A DNA stretch of 64,000 bases from Burkholderiales bacterium (GTDB lineage: Bacteria > Pseudomonadota > Gammaproteobacteria > Burkholderiales > Burkholderiaceae_C). Positions 38,354-46,843 of this stretch are shown here, in pieces. The position numbers were made by a program, and so were the translations under genes. Numbering within the stretch: the stretch's first letter is position 1; the number at the start of each line of letters is the position of its first letter. The notes beneath the pieces are model-generated. The model was not told the origin of the DNA. It did no database searches and saw only the letters and a program-made list of their open reading frames with translations. The DNA lies in the NCBI GenBank assembly GCA_017307855.1, contig JAFKGD010000008.1, positions 62,001 to 126,000 on the forward strand, read 5' to 3'.

Positions 38354-39166
38354 ATGCAGATTCCTCTCGACGGCGCTACGCGCGTGCACTACATCGTGGG
38401 CGATCCCATCGCCCAGGTGAAATCGCCCGGCGGCGTGACGGCCGACTTCCACCAGGCCGGCCTCAACGCGGTGGTGGTGCCCGCCCATGTGGTGCCGACC
38501 GACCTCGCGGCGTGGGCGGCCGGCGTGTCGCTGGCTCGCAATGTGGACGGCATCATCGTCACGGTGCCGCACAAGTTCGCCTTCCACGCGTTGTGTGCTA
38601 CGGCCTCGGAGCGCGCCACCTTCCTGGGCGCCGTCAACACCCTGCGCCGCAATGCCGATGGCAGCTGGCACGGCGACATGTTCGACGGCCTGGGCTACGT
38701 GCGTGCCATGGCGCTCAAGGGTTGCGATGTGGCCGGCCGGCGCGTGCTGCTGGTGGGCGCGGGCGGGGCCGGCTCGGCCATCGCGCATGCGGTGGTGATG
38801 GCCGGCGCGGCGCAACTGGTGATCCACGACGAGAGCGACAGCCGTCGCGACACGCTGGTGGCGCGGCTGGCCGTGCTGGGCCGCGGCGAGGTGCTGGCCA
38901 GCCGCACGGGCCGGCCGGCCGCCGCTGGTTTCGACATCGCACTCAACGCCACTCCCATGGGTATGCAGGCGGGCGACCCGCTGCCGTTCTCGCTGGAGGG
39001 TGCGGGCGCCGACACCTTCGTGGGCTGCGTCGTCACGCAACCGTCGGTGCCGCCGGTGATCGCCCAGGCGCGCGCGCTGGGTTGCGAGACCAGCACCGGC
39101 GCCGACATGTTCGCCCAGGTGCGCGAACTGATGGTGGCCTTCCTGCGCGGCCAGGACACGCCATGA
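38354..39166 (+). CDS. Shikimate dehydrogenase-like NAD(P) oxidoreductase (module 1)
   Basis: 270-residue AroE-like protein. The catalytic pair is kept: Lys74 in TVPHKFAF and Asp111 in MFDGLG, and the nucleotide loop VLLVGAGGAGSA (131-142) is normal. In the substrate pocket, the usual AroE SxS segment reads PIAQVKSPGG, so one of the two serines is replaced; this points to quinate/shikimate-like ligands other than the biosynthetic one. Start ATG at 38,354 (MQIPLDGATRVHYIVGDP). Its stop overlaps the next gene by ATGA. Confidence 0.87.
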   Translation: MQIPLDGATRVHYIVGDPIAQVKSPGGVTADFHQAGLNAVVVPAHVVPTDLAAWAAGVSLARNVDGIIVTVPHKFAFHALCATASERATFLGAVNTLRRNADGSWHGDMFDGLGYVRAMALKGCDVAGRRVLLVGAGGAGSAIAHAVVMAGAAQLVIHDESDSRRDTLVARLAVLGRGEVLASRTGRPAAAGFDIALNATPMGMQAGDPLPFSLEGAGADTFVGCVVTQPSVPPVIAQARALGCETSTGADMFAQVRELMVAFLRGQDTP

Positions 39167-40911
39167 TCGACACCCGGCTGTCGTCGCATGCGGAGGGCGC
39201 CGCCTTCGACGTGGTGGTGATCGGCGCGGGTGGCGCGGGCCTTTCGGCAGCGCTGTTCGCCTCGCTGGCCGGCGCGCGCGTGCTGCTGGTGGAGCGCACC
39301 GGCTACGTGGGCGGCACCACGGCGTTCTCGGCGGGCACGACGTGGGTGCCGCTGTCGGCGCCCGGCCTGGCCGTGGCGCCGGGCGACACGGCCGATACGG
39401 TGCTGGGCTTTCTCGATCACGCCGTGGGCGAGCGCTCGCCGCGCGCGCTGCGCGAAGCCTTCGTGGCGCACGGCGCGCAGGCCGTGGCCGAGCTCGAACG
39501 CCATACGGCGATGCGCTACCAGGTGCGCCGCTTCCATCCCGATTACCTCTCGGAACTGGAAGGCTCGGCCACGGCCGGCCGCGCCATCGAGCCCGTGCCC
39601 TTCGACGGCCGCCTGCTCGGCGACGACCTGCGGCTGGTGCGCCCGCCCATCCCCGAATTCACGGTGCTCGGCGGAATGATGGTGGACCGCGACGACATCG
39701 GCCACCTGCTGGGTTTCACGCGTTCGCTGACCTCGCTGCGGTACGTGCTGCGCATCCTCGCGCGCCATGCGGGCGACCGATTGCGCCACGGGCGCGGCAC
39801 ACGCCTGGTCATGGGCAACGCGCTGGTCGCGCGAATGCTGTATTCGCTGCGCGAGCGCGGCGTGCCGCTGGTCACGCACACCGACCTGCGCGCCTTGCGC
39901 CGCGATGCCTCCGGCGCGATCACCGGCGTGTTGCTGGCGCAGGACGGCGACGGCGGCACGACCGAGCGCGCCTTCTCCGTGCACGGTGGCGTGGTGCTGG
40001 CCAGCGGCGGCTTCAACCGCCACCCCGCGCGGCGCGCCGAGCTGTTGCCGGGTATTGACGCCCACTGGTGCCCGGGTGCGCCCGGGCACACCGGCAGCGC
40101 GCAGGATCTGGCGCTGGCCGCCGGCGCACGGCTGGGGCAGGGCCATCGCACGCATGCATTCTGGGCGCCGGTCTCCACGCGCATGCGCGCCGACGGCAGC
40201 ACGGCCGTGTTTCCGCACTTCGCCATGGATCGCGGCAAGCCCGGCATGCTGGCGGTGGATGCGCACGGACAGCGCTTCGTCAACGAATCCACCTCCTATC
40301 ACCTGTTCGGCCGCGCCATGCAGGACGCAGCCCGCCCCGCCGTGCCGGCCTGGCTGGTCTGCGACGCGGCGGCGCTGCGCCGCTATGGCCTGGGCATGGT
40401 GCGGCCTGGCGGGCGCGGGCTGGCCCCCTATCTGGCCGACGGCTACCTGCAGCAGGGCGACACGCTGGCCGCGCTGGCCGGCCGCATCGGCGTGCCGGCC
40501 GCCGCGCTCGAAGCCACGGTGCAGTCGTTCAATGCCATGGCGCGCGCGGGCGACGACGCCGGCTTCGCGCGCGGCACCACGGTCTACCAGCGTGCGAACG
40601 GCGATGCCGGCTGGCCCGGCCCCAATCCTTGCCTGGGCGAACTGACGCAGGCACCCTTCTATGCGGTGCGGCTCGTGCCCGGCGACATCGGCGCCACGAC
40701 CGGCCTGGTGACCGATGCGAACGCGCGCGTGCTGGGGGATGGCGACCAGGCCATCGCCGGCCTCTATGCCTGTGGCAACGACATGAACTCGATCATGGCG
40801 GACACCTATCCGGCACCGGGCATCACGCTCGGGCCCGGCCTGGTGTTCGCGCGCCAGGCCGCGCGAGATGCCTGCCGCCGCGCCGGGGTGCTGCCGAAGG
40901 AGACCGTGTGA
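39163..40911 (+). CDS. FAD-dependent oxidoreductase, 3-ketosteroid dehydrogenase type (module 1, second copy)
   Basis: 582 residues, homologous throughout to the flavoenzyme at 35,651. FAD fold VVVIGAGGAGLSAALFAS (16-33) and ERTGYVGGTTAFSAGTTWVP; C-terminal FYAVRLVPGDIGATTGL and TYPAPGITLGPGLVFAR. In the last motif Pro replaces the first Gly of the family's YPSGG/YPGAG segment, so activity or substrate may differ from its partner. It is coupled to the AroE-like gene (ATGA), suggesting sequential oxidation of one ring compound. Confidence 0.88.
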   Translation: MIDTRLSSHAEGAAFDVVVIGAGGAGLSAALFASLAGARVLLVERTGYVGGTTAFSAGTTWVPLSAPGLAVAPGDTADTVLGFLDHAVGERSPRALREAFVAHGAQAVAELERHTAMRYQVRRFHPDYLSELEGSATAGRAIEPVPFDGRLLGDDLRLVRPPIPEFTVLGGMMVDRDDIGHLLGFTRSLTSLRYVLRILARHAGDRLRHGRGTRLVMGNALVARMLYSLRERGVPLVTHTDLRALRRDASGAITGVLLAQDGDGGTTERAFSVHGGVVLASGGFNRHPARRAELLPGIDAHWCPGAPGHTGSAQDLALAAGARLGQGHRTHAFWAPVSTRMRADGSTAVFPHFAMDRGKPGMLAVDAHGQRFVNESTSYHLFGRAMQDAARPAVPAWLVCDAAALRRYGLGMVRPGGRGLAPYLADGYLQQGDTLAALAGRIGVPAAALEATVQSFNAMARAGDDAGFARGTTVYQRANGDAGWPGPNPCLGELTQAPFYAVRLVPGDIGATTGLVTDANARVLGDGDQAIAGLYACGNDMNSIMADTYPAPGITLGPGLVFARQAARDACRRAGVLPKETV

Positions 40912-40970
40912 ACGGTGCCGCCGCGCGTGCGGGCGGGATGAGCGGACCTGTGGGGTTCGTGCGCACCGCC

Positions 40971-41786
40971 TCAGATCAGCGGCCGCAGCGCCGCCGCTGT
41001 CTCGCGCAGCACGCCCAGCACGCGCGCCACGGCGGCGTCGCTGCTTTCCTGGCCGATGGGCATGGTCACGTTGAGCGCGCCCACCAGCTGGCCCCGCGCA
41101 TCGCGCAGCGGCACGGCGATGCCGCGGTAGTTGAGTTCGAGTTGCTGCTCGGACAGCGCCCAGTCCTGCTGGCGGATGCGTGCGAACTCGGCGCGCATGT
41201 GCTCGGGGTTGGTGATGGTGAAGCTGGTGTAGGTGCGCAGCGTGTTGCGGGCCAGCCAGTCCGGCGCGCCCGGCGGCTCGCGCCAGGCCAGCATCAGCAT
41301 GCCGGCGGCGGTGACGTGCGCTGGCGTGCGCGCCCCCAGCACGAAGCCGGTGTTCATGGCCCGATTGGGACCGTTGCGGGCCACGTAGACCACGTCGTCG
41401 CCATCCAGCGCCGACAGGTAGGCGATCTCCTGCGTGCCGGCCGTGATGCGTTGCAGGAAGGGCTGCACCAGCTTGGCCAGCCGCGACGATTCGATGAACG
41501 CCTGGCCCAGGCGCAGCACGCGCGGCGTCAGCCAGAACAGCTTGCCATCGCTGCCCACGTAGCCCAGGTGGAGCAACGTGAGCAGGTGGCGGCGCGCGGC
41601 GGTGCGCGTCATGCCCACGCGCTCGCCCATCTGCGCGGCGGTCAGGCGCGGTGTGGCGTCGCCGAAGGCTTCGAGGATGGCCAGGCCTTTCTCGAGCCCG
41701 GCGATCCAGTCGCGCCGCAGCAGCGGGCTGTCGGCTGCGGGGCCGTCGAGCGAAGGGGGTGCGTTGGGGGCCTGGATGCGTGTCAT
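40971..41786 (-). CDS. IclR-family regulator of the quinate/shikimate-type operon (PcaR/PobR-like)
   Basis: 271 residues. The start LLRRDWIAGLEKGLAILEAFGDATPRLTAAQMGERVGMTRTAARRHL, seen as consecutive motif parts, is characteristic of the PcaU/PcaR/PobR branch of IclR, whose members sense protocatechuate, beta-ketoadipate or related acids. The effector domain follows (about 95-265). It is divergent from the AroE-like gene at 41,937; several inverted repeats lie in the 150-base gap. Likely activates or represses the operon to the right in response to a pathway compound. Confidence 0.9.
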   Translation of the reverse strand: MTRIQAPNAPPSLDGPAADSPLLRRDWIAGLEKGLAILEAFGDATPRLTAAQMGERVGMTRTAARRHLLTLLHLGYVGSDGKLFWLTPRVLRLGQAFIESSRLAKLVQPFLQRITAGTQEIAYLSALDGDDVVYVARNGPNRAMNTGFVLGARTPAHVTAAGMLMLAWREPPGAPDWLARNTLRTYTSFTITNPEHMRAEFARIRQQDWALSEQQLELNYRGIAVPLRDARGQLVGALNVTMPIGQESSDAAVARVLGVLRETAAALRPLI

Positions 41787-41822
41787 GGCGGCTCTGAGAC
41801 AAACCCTAGTTACGAATGCTTG

Positions 41823-41847
41823 TCGAACATTTCCGTTCGATCATCGA
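41823..41847. promoter_or_regulatory. candidate IclR/PcaU-type operator
   Basis: TCGAAC-N6-GTTCGA (41,823-41,840) has perfect 6-bp arms, and overlaps TCGAT-C-ATCGA (41,837-41,847). It lies 36 bases upstream of the iclR start and about 90 before the AroE-like gene, a suitable place for a divergent regulator. Confidence 0.55.
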
Positions 41848-41915
41848 TCAGCAGCCGTCGGCTAAGCTCGAACGCCGCACGTTGCACTGGGAAAATCCTG
41901 ACAAATCAAGTCAAT

Positions 41916-41927
41916 CTGATCGATCAG
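41916..41927. promoter_or_regulatory. 12-bp palindrome before the catabolic operon
   Basis: CTGATCGATCAG is perfectly self-complementary and ends 9 bases before the AroE-like ATG. A related ATCATCGATCAGC lies at 41,840-41,852. Could be a second operator half or a repressor site overlapping the translation start. Confidence 0.4.
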
Positions 41928-41936
41928 CGCACACGC

Positions 41937-42854
41937 ATGTCAGCATACCGCACAGAAAACGCTTCTCCGGTGATCCGGGGGACGACCGACGTCTATCTCA
42001 TCGTCGGCGATCCCGTGGAGCAGGTGAAGGCGCCGGAAATCTTCAACCGTGTGTTCGCGCAGACGGGTGTCGACGCCGTGCTGGTGCCCGCGCAGGTGGC
42101 GCCTGCACAACTGGAGAATTTCGTGCGCACCGTGCTGGGCGCGGGCAACATCAAGGGCCTGTGGGTGGCGATTCCGCACAAGGCGCCGATCACGCAATGG
42201 CTGGACCGCTGCACCGACCTGGGCCGTCTGGCCGGCGCCGTCAACGGCGTGCGCCGCGAAGCCGATGGCAGCCTCACGGGTGGCCTGTTCGACGGTGAAG
42301 GTCTCAAGGGCGCGCTGCGCTTCCATGGCACCAGCGCCACCGGCCGCCGCGTGCTGGTGCTGGGCGCGGGCGGCGGCGCGGCCGCCATCGCCGCCTCGCT
42401 CGCGCTGGGTGACGATGCCGCGGCCGAGATCGCGCTGTTCGACCCGGTGCCCGGCAAGGCCGAGGCCGTGGCCGCGCGCATCCGCGCCGGCAGCGCCACG
42501 CCCGTGCGCGCGGTAGCGTCTTCCGACCCGGCGGGCTTCAGCCTGGTGGTGCATGCCTCGCCCCTGGGCATGAAGGCGGGCGATCCACTGCCGCTGGACG
42601 TGTCGCGGCTGGACGCGGACGCCGAACTGATCGACATCCTCATGAAGAACCAGCCCACGCCGCTGGTTCGCGCCGTGCGCGCACGTGGCCTGAACGCCTG
42701 GGCCGGCTTCGAGATGCTGATCCAGCAGGCGCCGCTGTACCTGGAGTTCTTCGGCTTCCACGATGCCGCCGCGCGCGTGCGCGCCGACGCCGGCTTCCTG
42801 CGCGAGCAGATCTATCCGCCCGAGTTGCTGCGCGAGGTGTCGCCAGCCGGCTGA
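41937..42854 (+). CDS. Quinate/shikimate dehydrogenase-like AroE-family enzyme (module 2)
   Basis: 305 residues. It probably oxidises shikimate or quinate to the 3-dehydro compound with NAD(P). Catalytic Lys82 (AIPHKAP) and Asp119 (LFDGEG) are kept; nucleotide loop VLVLGAGGGAAA at 139-150. The substrate segment reads PVEQVKAPEIF, so the usual serines are Val and Ala, as in AroE-like catabolic paralogues. It is the first gene of a rightward operon containing an ABC transporter, a 3-dehydroshikimate dehydratase-like protein and AroQ, which argues for a degradative role. Confidence 0.85.
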   Translation: MSAYRTENASPVIRGTTDVYLIVGDPVEQVKAPEIFNRVFAQTGVDAVLVPAQVAPAQLENFVRTVLGAGNIKGLWVAIPHKAPITQWLDRCTDLGRLAGAVNGVRREADGSLTGGLFDGEGLKGALRFHGTSATGRRVLVLGAGGGAAAIAASLALGDDAAAEIALFDPVPGKAEAVAARIRAGSATPVRAVASSDPAGFSLVVHASPLGMKAGDPLPLDVSRLDADAELIDILMKNQPTPLVRAVRARGLNAWAGFEMLIQQAPLYLEFFGFHDAAARVRADAGFLREQIYPPELLREVSPAG

Positions 42855-42918
42855 CGCTTCCTGCCATCGCCAACGCTTTTCCTCAACCACCATCAATCGC
42901 ACACCACCAAGGAGACAG

Positions 42919-44073
42919 ATGATGAACAAGCGCTTCACCCTCAAGCTGATCGCCGCCAGCGCGCTGCTGGCCACGGCCGGCACGGGCTTTGCCCAGAGCA
43001 CGATCAAGATCGCCAACATCGTGGAACTGTCGGGCGGCGGCGCCACGGCGGGCACCAACTTCAAGAACGGCGTCGAGCTGGCCATCAAGGAAATCAACGC
43101 CGCCGGCGGCATCCTGGGCAAGAAGATCCAGTCGTCCACCTTCGACACGCAGTCCAACCCCGGCGTCGCCAAGGGCCTGACGCAGAAGGCGGTGGACGAC
43201 GACGTGTTCGCCATCTTCGGTCCGGTGTTCTCCGGCTCCATCATCGTGAGCATGGCCGAGAGCCGCCGTGCCGAAATCCCGAACTGGACGGGCGGCGAGG
43301 CCGCCAACATCACCACGCAGGGCAACCCCTACGTGTTCCGCACCAGCTTCACCCAGGCCACCGCCATGCCCAAGGTGGCCAAGTACATCACCACCAAGTC
43401 CAAGAACCTGGCGGTGCTGTACGTGAACAACGACTTCGGCAAGGGCGGCCTCGACATGATCAAGAAGGCGCTGGCGGGCTCGCCCACGAAGATCGCCGCC
43501 GAGGTGTCGACCGAGCCGGGCCAGGTGGACTGGTCGGCCGCCGTGCTGCGCGCCAAGAACAGTGGCGCCGACGCCGTGTTCGTCTACACCAACGAAGAGG
43601 AATCGGCCCGCGCGCTGCGCGAACTGCGCAAGCAGGGCTGGGACAAGCCCATCATCGGCGAGACCACGCTCACCGGCCAGAAGGTGATCGAGCTCGCGGG
43701 CGAAGCCGCCAACGGCGCCATCGCCCACGTGGGCCTGACGGTGGACGCGCCCAACCCCGAGATGCTGAAGTTCAAGGCCAAGTTCTACCAGGACTACAAG
43801 TACATCAGCGACCACAACGGCATCAAGGGCTACACCGGCGTCTACACGCTCAAGGCCGCGATCGAGAAGGTGGGCAAGCTCGACCGCAAGGCCGTGGCCA
43901 AGGCCATGCACGGCATCACGATCAGCGCCGCCAAGTACCCCGGCGTGATCATGGACGTGACGTTCGACCAGAACGGCGACCTCGACCGCGAGAGCTACAT
44001 GGTCGAAGTCAAGGGTGGCAAGCAGGAAGTCGTGGCCACGCTGCCGCCGCTGAACGCGCCGGCCAGGAAGTAA
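42919..44073 (+). CDS. ABC transporter substrate-binding protein of the quinate/shikimate-type operon
   Basis: 384-residue type I periplasmic binding protein (LivJ/HmgA-like). The signal peptide ends GTGFAQS at about residue 27. The mature start IKIANIVELSGGGATAGTNFKNGVELAIKEIN is the family lobe-1 pattern. AAGGAG precedes two adjacent ATGs; 42,919 is listed and 42,922 is equally possible. With the four genes that follow it makes a complete importer. The ligand is probably a hydroxylated cyclic acid, by context only. Confidence 0.9.
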   Translation: MMNKRFTLKLIAASALLATAGTGFAQSTIKIANIVELSGGGATAGTNFKNGVELAIKEINAAGGILGKKIQSSTFDTQSNPGVAKGLTQKAVDDDVFAIFGPVFSGSIIVSMAESRRAEIPNWTGGEAANITTQGNPYVFRTSFTQATAMPKVAKYITTKSKNLAVLYVNNDFGKGGLDMIKKALAGSPTKIAAEVSTEPGQVDWSAAVLRAKNSGADAVFVYTNEEESARALRELRKQGWDKPIIGETTLTGQKVIELAGEAANGAIAHVGLTVDAPNPEMLKFKAKFYQDYKYISDHNGIKGYTGVYTLKAAIEKVGKLDRKAVAKAMHGITISAAKYPGVIMDVTFDQNGDLDRESYMVEVKGGKQEVVATLPPLNAPARK

Positions 44074-44103
44074 GAAAGCAGCGCAGTTTCGAGCGAGAGA
44101 GAG

Positions 44104-44979
44104 ATGACCGACTTCCTTCAGCTTTTCTTCAGCGGCCTGGCGACAGGCAGCATCTACGCACTGGCGGCGCTGGGCTTCACCCTGCTGTGGCAGGCAGCGG
44201 GCACGATCAACTTCGCGCAGGGCGAATTCGTGATGCTGCCAGCCTTCATGATGATCGGCTTCATGGGGCTGGGCGCACCCCTGCTGGTCGCCTTTGCCCT
44301 GGCCGCCATCGTGTCGGTGCTGGTGCTGGGCTGGGCCTTCAAGAAGTCGGTCGTCGATCCGCTGCTGCGGTTCGGGATGATGCCGATCGTGGTGGCGACC
44401 ATCGGGCTCTCGCTGGTGATGAGGAACGGCGTGCGCGCGGGCTACTCGGCCGAGGCGCATCCGTTCCCCAGCCTGTTCGGCGACGAGCTGTTCCGCGTGG
44501 CGGGTGTCGTCATCACCGCGGCCGACCTCGGCACGCTGGTGCTGGCGCTGCTCATCGTGCTGGGCACGCAGGCCTTCCTGGCCAAGACAGTGACCGGCCG
44601 CGCCATGCAGGCCGTCGCGCAGAACACCGAGAGCGCCTCGGTGCTGGGCATCAACGTGCCGCGCATGATCTTCTACACCTTCGCGATCAACGCGGTGCTG
44701 GCCTGCGCTGCGGCGCTGCTGGTCACGCCCACTTATCTGGCCAAGTTCGACATGGGCGAGGGCCTGGGCACCAAGGCGTTCTTCGCCGCCATCATCGGCG
44801 GCTTCAACAACTCGCGCGGCGCGCTGCTGGGCGGGCTGATCGTGGGCGTGTCGGAAAACCTGGCCGCTGCCTACATCTCGCCGGCCTACAAGGACGCGGT
44901 CGCCCTCGTCATCTTCATGGTGGTCATCCTCTTCAAGCCGCAGGGTCTGCTGGGCAAGAAGGTAGAGCGCAAGGTCTGA
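44104..44979 (+). CDS. livH: Branched-chain-type ABC transporter permease (LivH family)
   Basis: 291-residue inner-membrane permease with about eight hydrophobic segments. It starts FLQLFFSGLATGSIYALAALGFTLLW and has AAGTINFAQGEFVMLPAF, the LivH signature. It has GARGAGAGA just upstream. It forms the translocation channel with the LivM-like protein 24 bases downstream. Name given by family, not by proven substrate. Confidence 0.92.
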   Translation: MTDFLQLFFSGLATGSIYALAALGFTLLWQAAGTINFAQGEFVMLPAFMMIGFMGLGAPLLVAFALAAIVSVLVLGWAFKKSVVDPLLRFGMMPIVVATIGLSLVMRNGVRAGYSAEAHPFPSLFGDELFRVAGVVITAADLGTLVLALLIVLGTQAFLAKTVTGRAMQAVAQNTESASVLGINVPRMIFYTFAINAVLACAAALLVTPTYLAKFDMGEGLGTKAFFAAIIGGFNNSRGALLGGLIVGVSENLAAAYISPAYKDAVALVIFMVVILFKPQGLLGKKVERKV

Positions 44980-45003
44980 ACGAGAACGCGGAAGACAACA
45001 ACC

Positions 45004-46005
45004 ATGAAGAAGACATATCTCATCGCGCTGGCCGTCGCGGCCGTGCTGCTGCTGGTCACGCCGCTGTTCCTCAAGAACTACGGCATCTACCTGCTCACCT
45101 ACTGGCTGGTGTTCGTCATCGCCACCATGGGCCTGAACCTCACCGTGGGCTACGCCGGCCAGAAATCGCTGGGCCACGCCGCTTTCTTCGGCATCGGCGC
45201 CTACACGGTGGCCATCCTCATGAAGGCCGGCATCAGCTGGTGGATCGGCGCGCCGCTGGCGGCGGCGCTGTGCTTCGTGGTCGGCCTGGCGCTGGGCTTT
45301 CCGGCGCTGCGCGTGCAGACCATCTATCTCGCGTTCGCCACGCTGGGCTTCAACACCGCCGTGTGGCTGTTCATCCGCAACGAGGAGTGGCTCACGGGCG
45401 GCACCTTCGGCATCAACAACGTGGCGCGGCCCGAGCTGTTCGGCATCTCGCTGGAGCGCAATCTGCCGTACTACTACTTCGTGCTGGCCGTGACGGTGCT
45501 GCTGTCGCTGCTGCTGCTGGGCCTGCTGCGCAGCCCCTGGGGCAAGGCGTTCACCGCGCTGCGCGACAACCCGATCCGCGCCGAGAGCCTGGGCGTGAGC
45601 ATCCGCAGCTACACGCTGCTGTCGTTCGCCATCGGCGCGGCCTATGCCGGCATCGCCGGCGCGCTGTTCGCCTCGCTGGTGCAGTTCATCGAGCCGGCAC
45701 CGTTCGCCGTGGCGGCCTCGATCATGATGTACCTGATGGTCGTCGTCGGCGGCCCGGGCTACTTCTTCGGCCCGGTGCTCGGCGCCGCGATGGGCGTGGT
45801 CGTGCCCGAATGGATCCGTGACGTGCCCGGCGTGGCCAACTGGTACCTGCCGCTTTTCGGCGCCGCCGTGGTGGCGCTGATGGTCTGGCTGCCCGACGGC
45901 CTGTTGAGCCTGCCCGACCGCATCCGCGACAAGCGCGCCTCGCGCGAGGCCAATGCCGCGCGCCAGGCTGCTGCTGCCGCGCAAGGCAAGGGAGCACAAG
46001 CATGA
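45004..46005 (+). CDS. livM: Branched-chain-type ABC transporter permease (LivM family)
   Basis: 333 residues, about nine membrane segments. LNLTVGYAGQKSLGHAAFFGIGAYTVAIL is the LivM signature (read in two parts), and ALRDNPIRAESLGVSI is the conserved cytoplasmic EAA-like loop that contacts the ATPase. The C-terminal 25 residues are charged and Ala-rich. Its stop overlaps the livG start (ATGA). Confidence 0.92.
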   Translation: MKKTYLIALAVAAVLLLVTPLFLKNYGIYLLTYWLVFVIATMGLNLTVGYAGQKSLGHAAFFGIGAYTVAILMKAGISWWIGAPLAAALCFVVGLALGFPALRVQTIYLAFATLGFNTAVWLFIRNEEWLTGGTFGINNVARPELFGISLERNLPYYYFVLAVTVLLSLLLLGLLRSPWGKAFTALRDNPIRAESLGVSIRSYTLLSFAIGAAYAGIAGALFASLVQFIEPAPFAVAASIMMYLMVVVGGPGYFFGPVLGAAMGVVVPEWIRDVPGVANWYLPLFGAAVVALMVWLPDGLLSLPDRIRDKRASREANAARQAAAAAQGKGAQA

Positions 46006-46841
46006 CCAGCCTGAACGCCGCACGGCCGCCCGAAGGCGTGAGCACCCCCTCGGGGGGCAGCGCAGTACACGAAGTGACAAGCGTGGGGGCCTCATTGCTC
46101 AAAGTCACCGACCTCAAGAAGTCCTACGGCGCCATCCAGGCCGTGGGCGGCGTGAGCTTCGAAGTCCAGCCCGGAGAAATCTTTGGGGTGATCGGTCCCA
46201 ATGGATCGGGCAAGACCACGCTGTTCAATTCCATGCTCGGCCAGATCACGCCCGACGCGGGCCGCATCGAGCTCAAGGGCGAGGACGTCACGCGCCTGGG
46301 GCCGCTGGCGCTCAGCCGGCGTGGCGTGGGCCGCACCTTCCAGACGCTGCAGGTGTTCGGCAAGATGTCGGTGCGCGACAACCTGCTGGTGGCCGCGCAG
46401 GAGCACCACGGCAGCATGTTCAGCCGCATGTTCGCGCCCGGCGATTCGGGCCTGGGCGCCAAGGCCGACGCGCTGATCGACCGCTTCCGCATCCGCCATG
46501 TGGCCCATCTCAAGGCGGGCACGCTGTCGTATGGCCAGCAGAAGCTGGTGGACATCGCCATGGCCTTCATGAGCGAACCCGACCTGGTGCTGCTCGACGA
46601 GCCCTGCGCCGGTGTGAACCCGAGCCTGGTGGGCGGCATCTCGACGCTGCTCAAGGACCTCAACCGCAACCCCGCCTCGGGCAAGAAGACCAGCTTCGTG
46701 GTGATCGAGCACAACATGGACTTCGTGATGGACCTGTGCCACCGCATCATGGTGATGGTGGAAGGCCGCGTGATGGCCATCGGCACGCCGGCCGAAATCC
46801 GCGCCAACAAGCAGGTGCTCGACGCCTATCTGGGAGCCTGA
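46002..46841 (+). CDS. livG: Branched-chain-type ABC transporter ATPase (LivG family) with repeat-derived N-terminus
   Basis: 279 residues. Walker A GPNGSGKTT (about 66-74), ABC signature here LSYGQQKLVDIAMA, Walker B LVLLDEPCAGVNP and switch His in VIEHNMD; LivG-type length after the core. The first 30 residues (to about VTSVGA) are encoded by a copy of the dispersed hairpin repeat at 46,021-46,091, in frame; homologous ATPases begin near SLLKVTDLKKSYGA. The start overlaps the livM stop (ATGA), so the repeat is within the translated gene unless a later start is used. Confidence 0.9.
   Translation: MTSLNAARPPEGVSTPSGGSAVHEVTSVGASLLKVTDLKKSYGAIQAVGGVSFEVQPGEIFGVIGPNGSGKTTLFNSMLGQITPDAGRIELKGEDVTRLGPLALSRRGVGRTFQTLQVFGKMSVRDNLLVAAQEHHGSMFSRMFAPGDSGLGAKADALIDRFRIRHVAHLKAGTLSYGQQKLVDIAMAFMSEPDLVLLDEPCAGVNPSLVGGISTLLKDLNRNPASGKKTSFVVIEHNMDFVMDLCHRIMVMVEGRVMAIGTPAEIRANKQVLDAYLGA
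46021..46091. repeat. dispersed hairpin repeat, copy 6, inside the livG coding sequence
   Basis: CACGGCCGCCCGAAGGCGTGAGCA leads into CCCCCTCGGGGGGCAGCGCAGTACACGAAGTGACAAGCGTGGGGGC (46,045-46,090), matching copies 2, 4 and 5. The insertion has no stop in the livG frame and encodes roughly residues 8-30 of the predicted LivG. Confidence 0.85.
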
Positions 46842-46843
46842 CG

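Noticed and set aside
38695-41802. A 1,035-codon open frame on the minus strand opposite the module-1 genes
   Set aside because: It is a shadow of the very GC-rich genes on the other strand: composition is Ala/Arg/Gly/His-rich with no domain, and true genes with full motifs occupy the same DNA.
42883-46095. A 1,070-codon minus-strand open frame opposite the ABC transporter genes
   Set aside because: Same reason; the plus-strand LivJ/H/M/G proteins are unmistakable and tightly spaced.
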